Counted from the stretch's first letter, positions 39,285 through 49,162 are shown. The stretch: DNA of 64,000 nucleotides from Symsagittifera roscoffensis (GCF_963678635.1 NC_087065.1:76671786-76735785), one strand, 5' to 3'. Made by a program: numbers and translations. The notes: a model not told the origin generated them from the letters alone.

Positions 39285-39775
39285 CTGGACACAATCAAAA
39301 AGAGTATCATATGACATGTGTCAATCAAACAAAGCGGCATGTGTCACAATCAAAAGTGCGGTGATTGGAGACCCAACGACTAAATTATTGTTTAACGGTG
39401 AGTAATCAATTCCTGATCCAGAAACAGACTGTTTTTTTTCCTATAAGGAGCTGAAATTCTTCTCTCCTGATGAGTTAATGGTCTTTTTCTTAAAAGTAAT
39501 CTTCCTGCGCATGTAAGCCTTTGTTAAATCTTCAATAATGACAATTAATTCAATGTAAAAACCCCATTGGTAGAGCTTCAGAGAGCACCATCATTGAAAA
39601 TATATATTTCGGCGATGAACGAGTCTAAGTTTAAAGATGTAGATGTCGTGTGTTGCTTGCAACGCTTTCAGTTACCTAGTGTTAACTCTTTTGCATTAAT
39701 TATTTAATATTTACTTCAGCCTCCTTGACACACCTATGCAGAAGTACTTCTTTCGTAATACTCTTCTATATTCTA

Positions 39776-39936
39776 TGTGCTCGTTGTTTGAGGCTGAATC
39801 AACATTACCCAGCCAAAAAAAAACAAAAAAAAAACCAATTGCATGTAGTTCTTAATCAGGGGCACAACAGCGATTCGCCATGATGAGCTGTACAGCTCGT
39901 ATGTTGGTCCTTTCCGTATGTTGGATAAATGGTCCT
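39776..39936 (+). mobile_element. tRNA-derived SINE, copy 3 (5'-truncated)
   Basis: It begins within the body (GTGCTCGTTG) and lacks A and B boxes. It contains AACATTACCCAGCC and the GATGAGCTGTACAGCTCGTA hairpin shared with other copies. It sits in the short Slo2 intron 39285-39969, about 30 bp from the donor of the amplified exon, antisense to the gene. Confidence 0.8.
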
Positions 39937-39969
39937 AATTAAAATAATACGTCATTGTTGTTTAGCTAC

Positions 39970-40117
39970 CTATGCAGTAGTAGACTTGGGGGTAGTAGGA
40001 GATGGCTGCTAGGAAATTCACATCGGGGTTGTTCTCACTCATGATGATGATGGGGGTGAGGGCTGTCCTGTCTCTGCAGTGGTGTCTCAGGGGAACTATG
40101 AAGTTACAAATGGCCAC
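39970..40117 (-). CDS. Slo2: Slo2 exon: RCK2 core (NFIVPLR), source of the tandem array
   Basis: 148 nt, 49 codons plus 1 nt. It encodes NFIVPLRHHCRDR, then SENNPDVNFLAAI and PQVYYCIG. The acceptor is TTTTTTTTCCAG|GTGG and the donor ATAG|GTAGCT. The family counterpart carries DNKPDHHFLEAI, where the first D and the first H form the sodium site described for rat Slack; here those positions are E and V. The polypyrimidine tract, the AG and roughly the first 75-80 nt are the parent of every unit in the upstream array, while the 3' half is single copy. This proximal acceptor is the simplest functional one, but use of an upstream copy is possible. Confidence 0.93.
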
Positions 40118-41376
40118 CTGGAAAAAAAACAGAAACATCATGATGATGATGGGGGTGAGGGCTGTCCTGTCTCTGCAGTGGTTTCTCAGGGGAACTATGA
40201 AGTTACAAATAGCAACCTGGAAAAAAAACAGAAACATCATGATGATGATGGGGGTGAGGGCTGTCCTGTCTCTGAAGTGGTGTCTCAGGGGAACTATGAA
40301 GGTACAAATGGCCACCTGGAAAAAAAAACACCATGATGATGATGGGATGAGGGCTGTCCTGTCTCTGCAGTGGTGTCTCAGGGGAACTATGATATTTCAA
40401 ATGGCCACCTGGAAAAAAAGAAGAAAAATCATGAGGATGATGGGGGTGAGGGCTGTCCTGTCTCTGCAGTGGTGTCTCAGGGGAACTATGAAGTTACAGA
40501 TGGCCACCTGGAAAAAAAGAAACACCATGATGATGATGGGGGTGAGGGCTTTCCTGTCTCTGCAGTGGTGTCTCAGGGGAACTATGAAGTTACAAATGGC
40601 CACCTGGAAAAAAAGAAACACCATGATGATGATGATGGGGGTGAGGGCTGTCCTCTCTCTGCAGTGGTGTCTCAGGGGAACTATGAAGTTACAAATGGCC
40701 ACCTGGAAAAAAAACACCATGATGATGATGGGGGTGAGAGCTGTCCTGTCTCTGCAGTGGTGTCTCAGGGGAACTATGAAGTTACAAATGGCCACCTTGA
40801 AAAAAGAAACAACATCATGATGATGCGGGTGAGGGCTGTCCTGTCTCTGTAGTGGTGTCTCAGGGGAACTATGAGTTACAAATGGCCACCTGGAAACAAA
40901 AACAGAAACATCATGATGATGATGATGGGGGTGAGGGCTGTCCTGTCTCTCTCTGCAGTGGTGTCTCAGAGGAACTATGAAGTTACAAATGGCCAACTGA
41001 AAAAAAAACAGAAACATCATGATGATGATGGGGATGAGGGCTGTCCTGTCTCTGCAGTGGTGTCTCAGGGGAACTATGAAGGTACAAATGGCCACCTGGA
41101 AAAAAAAAGAAACACCATGATGATGATGGGGATGAGGGCTGTCCTGTCTCTGCAGTGGTGTCTCAGGGCTACTCGAGGACTGGTCCCGGCAAGAGGGGAG
41201 GAGCGCAGAAATCAAAACCCAGTCCGGGGGGGGGGGGAGCGAGGTCCGGGGTTGACGATGGCCTATGCCACACCCTCGGACCGATACCCCCTATCAAACC
41301 GAAGGGAAGTAGCCGATCCCGACGGACAATCAAGGCGATACTTAAATTTTCCAGGCGACACAGCAGGGTGTTGAGC

Positions 41377-41418
41377 TGGCTAAGACTGGTCAACGACATC
41401 GAACAAAATCCAGGCCTC
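41377..41418 (+). other. 2A-like motif in the retroelement leader
   Basis: Upstream of the first element ATG, in the same frame, the translation reads LSWLRLVNDIEQNPGL. It resembles the 2A ribosome-skipping consensus D(V/I)ExNPGP known at the N-termini of several invertebrate non-LTR elements. The final Pro is Leu here, so activity is doubtful. Confidence 0.5.
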
Positions 41419-41505
41419 GCAGGCGAGACCAGGAAAGAACAAAGACGGAAAGGAAGAGAAGAGAGACAAACAAGAAGAAACCAAAAGTGGGTGGACAGAG
41501 CTACG

Positions 41506-43005
41506 ATGATGGGGAAGAGGAAAGCGACCATCATTTGGACGTGGAACATCCAAAGGGCGAGAGTCACTTTCCCAAGGAGAAACCGCTTCGCCGAAATTCT
41601 GAAAGAGGCGACAAAGAGAGAGGTGGAGGTCATCCTATTCACGGAGCTTCACGAAGAGACGGAAGGTCTCCAATGGGTCAAGTCGGTAGACTTGTACGGG
41701 GTCCTAGTGCACGGCAAGAAGAGCGGCATCTTTCTGAGAAGCAGCGCGTGCGAAAAATTCACCATCACTGATTCCCTATTTGCAGACGACTCGACATTGA
41801 TTGGTTGGAGCGAAGAACTGAAAGAAGGAAAGGAGACTATAAAGAAGGAGATGATGAAGTTCGAGGAGAAGTGCCACGATGGAAAGGAGGAAACCATCTG
41901 GTTTGCAAGCGAGACGGCAGAGAAAACCAGGATGCTGGGTACCTTGATAGGAAAGAAGAAGGACCGCGAAGCCAGAATCAGACGTGCTAATGGTGCCTGG
42001 GCCAAGGTGAAGAAATGGCTATGGAAGTCGAAGCTGAGCAAGAGAACAAGAGCTCTCGTCGTACAAGCGGTCGTAGAGTCGCCCCATCTTTTCGACTGCA
42101 ACGCTAGACCGTGGACTGTTGGAGACCTCAACAGATTCCAGAGCGTGGTAGACAGGTTCTACAGATACATCTGGAACAACGGAAAGGGACTGCCGCTCGT
42201 TCGTATGCAAGAAGAGGGCGTCAACGGCTACGAGGTCAGGAGACAGCTTGGAATTACATCGATCCGTTCCAAAGTGGAGAAAAGAGCTCTGGAGCGCATT
42301 GGACATGTTCTCCGTATGCCAAACGAAAGGATGACGAAGAAAGTTGTTTTGGGGAGATGGCTTGAGGAGAAAACCGAGAATGGAAAACTGACCGGTGAAA
42401 TAATCGCATATTGGAAACGGCTGATTGGAAAAGCAAGAGAAGACTGGACCAACATCGAAAACCTGACAAAAAACAAGAAAACGTGGAAGACACTCATAAA
42501 CAACCGGAAAGCTAATCTGACACGGTGGGAGACAGGCATGTGCGACCACACCAGAGGCCACACAAAGCCCACGAGAAGCCAAGCCAGAGTAGTGGAGGAC
42601 GGCTTCAGTTGCAGGTGGACCGGTTGCGACAAAATTTGCAGAAGCAAGGCAGGGCTTGTGCAACACGAGCGCAGAATGCACAGAGAAACCACGCTCGAGT
42701 TTGCCTGCCCCAAGTGCAAGACAACCTTCAAGGAAAAGAGCAGTCAGACAAACCACACAAAAGCCTGCGGCGGAGCCCCCAGAGGAGTATGTTCGGACTG
42801 TGGAAAGAGTGTGTCTGTATCAAACATGGCTAGACACAGGAAAACCAACTGCCGAAACGCACCGATAAACAGAAATAACGAGACAATAATACGAACCAGA
42901 GAATACAAACAATGCGACAAATGCGGGGCATGGATCACGAAGTCAAACTTAGCGAGACACAAAAATGTGTCATGCACGGGAAATACCCGCCAAGGCTCTA
43001 TATAG
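41506..43005 (+). CDS. Retroelement ORF: endonuclease start fused to RT 3' part and four zinc fingers
   Basis: One uninterrupted frame runs from inside the left target duplication to the stop at 43003-43005; 41506 is the first ATG of the element itself in that frame. The N-terminus (TIIWTWNIQRARV, VEVILFTELHE, KKSGIF) resembles APE endonucleases. It jumps directly to FADDSTLIGWSEELKEGK (RT catalytic strand, 41779-41790), so the rest of the endonuclease and RT motifs before FADD are missing. After the RT thumb comes an RIGHVLRMPNERM segment typical of LINE proteins. Four fingers follow from about 42610: one C2H2 (C-x4-C-x12-H-x4-H) and three C2HC-like (C-x2-C-x12-H-x3/4-C). As a reverse transcriptase it cannot be complete. 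It may be translated, or simply young. Confidence 0.85.
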   Translation: MMGKRKATIIWTWNIQRARVTFPRRNRFAEILKEATKREVEVILFTELHEETEGLQWVKSVDLYGVLVHGKKSGIFLRSSACEKFTITDSLFADDSTLIGWSEELKEGKETIKKEMMKFEEKCHDGKEETIWFASETAEKTRMLGTLIGKKKDREARIRRANGAWAKVKKWLWKSKLSKRTRALVVQAVVESPHLFDCNARPWTVGDLNRFQSVVDRFYRYIWNNGKGLPLVRMQEEGVNGYEVRRQLGITSIRSKVEKRALERIGHVLRMPNERMTKKVVLGRWLEEKTENGKLTGEIIAYWKRLIGKAREDWTNIENLTKNKKTWKTLINNRKANLTRWETGMCDHTRGHTKPTRSQARVVEDGFSCRWTGCDKICRSKAGLVQHERRMHRETTLEFACPKCKTTFKEKSSQTNHTKACGGAPRGVCSDCGKSVSVSNMARHRKTNCRNAPINRNNETIIRTREYKQCDKCGAWITKSNLARHKNVSCTGNTRQGSI

Positions 43006-46000
43006 AGCGTAACTGGCAAAGAAGAAGAAGAAGTGGTGTCTCAGGGGAACTATGAAGTTTCAAATGGCCACCTGGAAAAAAAGAAACATCATGATGATGA
43101 TGGGGGTGAGGGCTGTCCTGTCTCTGCAGTGGTGTCTCAGGGGAACTATGAAGTTACAAATGGCCACCTGCAAAAAAACACCATGATGATGATGGGGGTG
43201 AGGGCTTTCCTGTCTCTGCAGTGGTGTCTCAGGGGAACTATGAAGTTACAAATGGCCACCTGGAAAAAAAGAAACACCATGATGATGATGGGGGTGAGGG
43301 CTGTCCTCTCTCTGCAGTGGTGTCTCAGGGGAACTATGAAGTTACAAATGGCCACCTGGAAAAAAAGAAACACCATGATGATGATGGGGGTGAGAGCTGT
43401 CCTGTCTCTGCAGTAGTGTCTCAGGGGAACTATGAAATTACAAATGGCCACCTTGAAAAAAGAAACATCATCTTGATGATGGGGGTGAGGGCTGTCCTGT
43501 CTCTGTAGTGGGGTCTCAGGGGAACTATGAGTTACAAATGGCCACCTGGAAACAAAAACAGAAACATCATGATGATGATAATGGGGGTGAAGGCTGTCCT
43601 GTCTCTCTCCGCAGTGGTGTCTCAGAGGAACTATGAAGTTACAAATGGCCAACTGAAAAAAAAACAGATATATCAAGATGATGATGGGAGTGAGGGCTGT
43701 CCTGTCTCTGCAGTGGTGTCTCAGGGGAACTATGAAGACACCACTGGCCACCTGGAAAAATGGCCACCTGGAAAAAAACAGAAAAATCATGATGATGATG
43801 ATGGGGTGACGGCTGTCCTGTCTCTGCAGTGGTGTCTCAGGGGAACATTGAAGTTAAAAATGGCCACCTGGAAAGAAAACAGAAACATCCTGATGATGAT
43901 GGGGATGAAGGCTGTCCTGTCTCTGCAGTGGTGTCTCAGGGAAACTATGAATTTACAAATGGCCACCTGGAAAAAACCAGAAATATCATGATGATGATGG
44001 GTGTGAGGGCTGTCCTGTCTCTGCAGTGTTGTCTCAGGGGAATTATGAAGTTACAAACGGCCAACTGAAAAAAAAAACAGAAACATCATGATGATGATGG
44101 GGATGAGGGCTGTCCTGTCTCTGCAGTGGTGTCTCAGGGGAACTATGAAGTTACAAATGGCCACCTGGAAAAAAAACAGAAATATCATGATGATGGGGGT
44201 GAGGGCTCTCCTGTCTCTGCAGTGGTGTCTCAGAGGAACATTGAAGTTAAAAATGGCCACCTGGAAAGAAAACAGAAACATCATGATGATGATGGGGATG
44301 AGGGCTGTCCTGTCTCTGCAGTGGTGTCTCAGGGGAACTATGAAGTTACAAATGGCCACCAGGAAAAAAAAAGAAATATAATGATGATGGGGGTGAGGGC
44401 TGTCCTGTCTCTGCAGTGTTGTCTCAGGGGAACTATGAAGTTACAAATGGCCACCTGGAAAAAAAACAGAATCATCATGATGATGATGGGAGTCAGAACT
44501 GTCCTGTCTCTGCAGTGGTGTCTCAGGGGACATATGAAGTTACAAATGGCCACCTGGAAAAAACAGCAACATCATGATGATGATGGGGGTGAGGGTTGTC
44601 CTGTCTCTGCAGTGGTGCCTCAGGGGAACTATGAAGTTACAAATGGCCAACTGAAAAAAAAACTGAAAAATCATGATGATGATGGGGGTGAGGGCTGTCC
44701 TGTCTCTGCAGTGGTGTCTGAGGGGAACTATGAAGTTACAAATGGCCACCTGGAAAAAACCAGAAATATCATGATGATGATGGGTGTGAGGGCTGTCCTG
44801 TCTCTGCAGTGGTGTCTCAGGGGAACTATGAAGTTACAAACGGCCAACTGAAAAAAAAAAAACAGAAACATCATGATGATGATGGGGGTGAGGGCTCTCC
44901 TGTCTCTGCAGTGGTGTCTCAGAGGAACATTGAAGTTAAAAATGGCCACCTGGAAAGAAAACAGAAACATCATGATGATGATGGGGATGAGGGCTGTCCT
45001 GTCTCTGCAGTGGTGTCTCAGGGGAACTATGAAGTTACAAATGGCCACCAGGAAAAAAAAAGAAATATAATGATGATGGGGGCGAGGGCTGTCCTGTCTC
45101 TGCAGTGTTGTCTCAGGGGAACTATGAAGTTACAAATGGCCATTTGAAAAAAAAAAGAAACATCATGATGATGATGGGGGTGAGGGCTGTCCTGTCTCTG
45201 CAGTGGTGTCTCAGGGGAACTATGAAGACACCACTGGCCACCTGGAAAAATGGCCACCTGGAAAAAAACAGAAACATCATGATGATGATGGGGTGACGGC
45301 TGTCCTGTCTCTGCAGTGGTGTCTCAGGGGAACTATGAAGTTACAAATGGCCACCTGGAAAAAAAACAGAAACATCATGATGATGATGGGGGTGAAAGTT
45401 GTCCTGTCTCTGCAGTGGTGTCTCAGGGAAACTATGAAGTTACAAATGGCCACCTGAAAAAAAACCAGAAACATCATGATGATGATGGGGTGACGGCTGT
45501 CCTGTCTCTGCAGTGGTGTCTCAGGGGAACTATGAAGTTACAAATGGCCACCTGGAAAAAAAACAGAAACATCATGATGATGATGGGGGTGAAAGTTGTC
45601 CTGTCTCTGCAGTGGTGTCTCAGGGAAACTATGAAGTTACAAATGGCCACCTGAAAAAAAACCAGAAACATCATGATGATGATGGGGGTGAGGGTTGTCC
45701 TGTCTCTGCAGTGGTGCCTCAGGGGAACTATGAAGTTACAAATGGCCAACTGAAAAAAAAACTGAAAAATCATGATGATGATGGGGGTGAGGGCTGTCCT
45801 GTCTCTGCAGTGGTGTCTGAGGGGAACTATGAAGTTACAAATGGCCACCTGGAAAAAAAAACAGAAATATCATGATGATGGAGGTGAGGGCTATCCTGTC
45901 TCTGCAGTGGTGTCTCAGGGGAACTATGAAGTTACAAACGGCCAACTGAAAAAAAAAAACAGAAACATCATGATGATGATGGGGGTGAGGGCTGTCCTGT

Positions 46001-48765
46001 CTCTGCAGTGGTGTCTCAGGGGAACATTGAAGTTAAAAATGGCCACCTGGAAAGAAAACAGAAACATCATGATGATGATGGGGATGAGGGCTGTCCTGTC
46101 TCTGCAGTGGTGTCTCAGGGGAACTATGAAGTTACAAATGGCCACCTGGAAAAAAAAAGAAATATCATGATGATGGGGGTGAGGGCTGTCCTGTCTCTGC
46201 AGTGTTGTCTCAGGGGAACTATGAAGTTACAAATGGCCAACTGAAAAAAAAAAGAAACATCATGATGATGATGGGCGTGAGGGCTGTCCTGTCTCTGCAG
46301 TGGTGTCTCAGGGGAACTATGAAGACACCACTGGCCACCTGGAAAAATGGCCACCTGGAAAAAAACAGAAACATCATGATGATGATGGGGTGACGGCTGT
46401 CCTGTCTCTGCAGTGGTGTCTCAGGGGAACTATGAAGTTACAAATGGCCACCTGGAAAAAAAACAGAAACATCATGATGATGATGGGGGTGAAAGTTGTC
46501 CTGTCTCTGCAGTGGTGTCTCAGGGAAACTATGAAGTTACAAATGGCCACCTGAAAAAAAACCAGAAACATCATGATGATGATAGGTGTGAGGGCTGTCC
46601 TGTCTCTGCAGTGGTGTCTCAGGGGAACTATGAAGACACCACTGGCCACCTGGAAAAATGGCCACCTGGAAAAAAAACAGAAACATCATGATAATGATGG
46701 GGTGACGGCTGTCCTGTCTCTGCAGTGGTGTCTCAGGGGAACTATGAAGTTACAAATGGCCACCTGGAAAAAAAACAGAAACATCATGATGATGATGGGG
46801 GTGAAAGTTGTCCTGTCTCTGCAATGGTGTCTCAGGGAAACTATGAAGACACCACTGGCCACCTGGAAAAATGGCCACCTGGAAAAAAAACAGAAACATC
46901 ATGATGATGATGGGGGTGAGGGCTGCCCTGTCTCTGCAGTGGTGTCTCAGGGGAACTTTGAAGTTACAAATGGCCACCTGGAAGAAAAACAGAAGCATCA
47001 TCATGATGATGGGAGTGAGAACTGTCCTGTCTCTGCATTGGTGTCTCAGCGGACATATGAAGTTACAAATGACCACCTGGAAAAAACAGAAACATCATGA
47101 TGATGATGGGGGTGAGGGTTTTCCTGTCTCTGCAGTGGTGTCTCAGGGGAACTATGAAGTTACAAATGGCCTGCTGGAAAAAAAACCGAAACATCACGAT
47201 GATGGCGGGTATGAGGGCTGTCCTGTCTCTGCAGTGGTGTCTCAGGGGAACTCTGAAGATACAATTAGCCAACTGGAAAAAAACAGGAACATCATGATGA
47301 TGATGGGGGTGAGGGCTGTCCTGTCTCTGCAGTGGTGTCTCAGGGGAACTATGAAGTTAAAATGGCCACCTGGAAAAGAAAATAAATACGTCATGATGAT
47401 GATGGGGGTGAGGGCTGTCTTGTCTCTGCAGTGGTGTCTCAGGGGAACTATGAAGTTACAAATGGCCACCTGGAAAGAAAACAGAAACATCATGATGATG
47501 ATAGGGATGAGGGCTGTCGTGTCTCTGCAGTGGTGTCTCAGGGGAACTATGAAGTTACAAATAGCCACCTGGAAAAAAAACAGAAAGATCTTGATGATGA
47601 TGGGGGTGAGGGCTGTCCTGTCTCTGCAGTGGTGTCTCAGGGAAGCTATGAAGTTAAAAATGGCCACCTGGAAAAGAAAATAAATACGTCATGATGATGA
47701 TGGGGGTGAGGGCTGTCTTGTCTCTGCAGTGGTGTCTCAGGGGAACTATGAAGTTACAAATGGCCACCTGGAAAGAAAACAGAAACATCATGATGATGAT
47801 AGGGATGAGGGCTGTCCTGTCTCTGCAGTGGTGTCTCAGGGGAACTATGAAGTTACAAATAGCCACCTGGAAAAAAAACAGAAAGATCTTGATGATGATG
47901 GGGGTGAGGGCTGTCCTGTCTCTGCAGTGGTGTCTCAGGGGAGCTATGAAGTTACAAGTGGCCACCTAGAAAAAAAAAACAGAAACATCATGATGATGAT
48001 GGGGGTGACGGCTGTCCTGTCTCTGCAATGGTGTCTCAGGGGAACTATGAAGACACCACTGGCCACCTGGAAAAATGGCCACCTGGAAAAAAAAACAGAA
48101 ACATCATGATAATGATGCGGGTGAGGGCTGTCCTGTCTCTGCAGTGGTGTCTCAGGGGAACTTTGAAGTTACAAATGGCCACCTGGAAAGAAAACAGAAA
48201 CATCATGATGATGATGGGGGTGAGGGCTGTCCTGTCTCTGCAGTGATGTCTCAGGGGAACTATGAAGTTACAAATGGCCACTTGGAAAAAAAACAGAAAT
48301 ATCATGATGATGGGGGTGAGGGCTGTCCTGTCTCTGCAGTGGTGTCTCAGGGGAACTATGAAGGTACAAATGGCCACCTGGAAAAAAAAGAAACACCATG
48401 ATGATGATGGGGATGAGGGCTGTCCTGTCTCTGCAGTGGTGTCTCAGGGGAACTATGAAGTTACAAATGGCCACTTGGAAAAAAAAACAGAAATATCATG
48501 ATGATGGGGGTGAGGGCTGTCCTGTCTCTGCAGTGGTGTCTCAGGGGAACTATGAAGGTACAAATGGCCACCTGGAAAAAAAAGAAACACCATGATGATG
48601 ATGGGGATGAGGGCTGTCCTGTCTCTGCAGTGGTGTCTCAGGGGAACTATGAAGGTACAAATGGCCACCTGGAAAAAAAAAGAAACACCATGATGATGAT
48701 GGGGATGAGGGCTGTCCTGTCTCTGCAGTGGTGTCTCGGGGGAACTATGAAGTTACAAATGGCCA

Positions 48766-48795
48766 CCTGAGACAGACAGAAACAGAAAAATAAGT
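48766..48795 (-). promoter_or_regulatory. Distal splice acceptor with unique polypyrimidine tract (first array unit)
   Basis: The unit nearest exon 49019-49162 is preceded by unique intron sequence ending TTTCTGTCTGTCTCAG, unlike the GTTTCTGTTTTTTTTCCAG of the internal units. This is the likely ancestral 3' end of the intron, now separated from the full exon by the array. Strong pyrimidine content makes it a plausible competitor acceptor. Confidence 0.6.
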
Positions 48796-49018
48796 GATTT
48801 CACCCCTCTGTTAAAAATCATTTTGGACAAGGAACGATTCAAAAATACACATCTGTTCTGCCTAAAAAAATAGGCATTAAAGTTCAATTACAGAGCAAGC
48901 AGTTAGACGGTAAAAACCACTTCATGCTTGAAAGGAGTGAAAAAAAGAAAAAATAGAGAAACGACAATAATTTCACAAAAAAACCTACTTTAATCTAATT
49001 AATGGTGTATTAAGTTAC

Positions 49019-49162
49019 CGACGGCACTTCGACACAGAGGAGGGTGAGTGGGTTTTTGAAGTTGTATTCTTGAGCGCAGGTGCGCTGGTCATGCTCACAG
49101 GGCTTGAACAGATTGAGACAGCAGATCTTCCTGTTCTGCGGCAGCAAGTAGCAGACAGGTGC
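49019..49162 (-). CDS. Slo2: Slo2 exon: start of RCK2 (CYLLP...CC)
   Basis: 144 nt, exactly 48 codons, phase 0 on both sides. It encodes APVCYLLPQNRKICCLNL, then CEHDQRTCAQEYNFKNPLTL. This is the Slo2 RCK2 opening, with the paired cysteines and the KN.L strand conserved. The acceptor is GTTCTAG and the donor is TCG|GTAACT. Its downstream intron carries the 99-bp repeat array, so its donor faces about 69 copies of the next exon's acceptor region. Confidence 0.95.

Larger units (their letters stand above)
41169..43031 (+). mobile_element. Non-LTR retroelement, internally deleted, inserted in the array (antisense to Slo2)
   Basis: The sequence AGTGGTGTCTCAGGG occurs at 41154-41168 and again at 43032-43046, immediately flanking the element. 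This is a 15-bp target-site duplication of array sequence. The 3' end is a (GAA)n tail and only 26 bp follow the stop codon. The element is visibly more GC-rich than its surroundings. Encoded domains are an APE-type endonuclease start, a FADD reverse-transcriptase segment and C-terminal zinc fingers, as in LINE-type elements. The clade cannot be fixed without a search. Confidence 0.93.
40040..48768 (-). repeat. Tandem array of ~69 copies of a 99-bp Slo2 splice-acceptor/exon-start unit
   Basis: By hand I count about 69 units, marked by the CTGAGACACC motif on the gene strand, including the real exon. The repeat span minus the inserted element and its duplication, divided by 69, gives 99 bp. 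On the minus strand each unit reads: a T-rich tract, CCAG, GTGGCCATTTGTAACTTC, then codons for FIVPLRHHCRDRTAL.P and an ATC/ATG triplet run. It therefore copies the acceptor and exon front of 40117-39970. Period 99 keeps frame, so some stretches are open through three or more units. Units differ by point changes, T-tract length, and AG loss in a few (for example near 44350, 45050 and 45140). Slippage or unequal exchange at the ATCATG triplets would explain the amplification (inference). Confidence 0.96.

Noticed and set aside
40040-48768. CRISPR-like or bacterial repeat array
   Set aside because: Units are continuous 99-bp copies with no unique spacers, they match a eukaryotic exon edge, and the context is an animal intron.
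40040-48768. Mutually exclusive cassette exons (Dscam-like)
   Set aside because: Units copy only the acceptor and the front of the exon. They lack the exon's 3' half and its ATAG|GTAGCT donor, so they are not complete exons.
40040-48768. Array as pure assembly artefact
   Set aside because: Units carry diverse point variants in block patterns, and one holds a 1.9-kb insertion with a proper target duplication. Real length may still differ from the assembly.
40002-48770. Genes encoding repetitive proteins on either strand of the array
   Set aside because: Both strands are open only because the period is a multiple of three. Frames are cut by T-tract indels at irregular places, and the plus-strand products are antisense shadows of the NFIVPLR exon.
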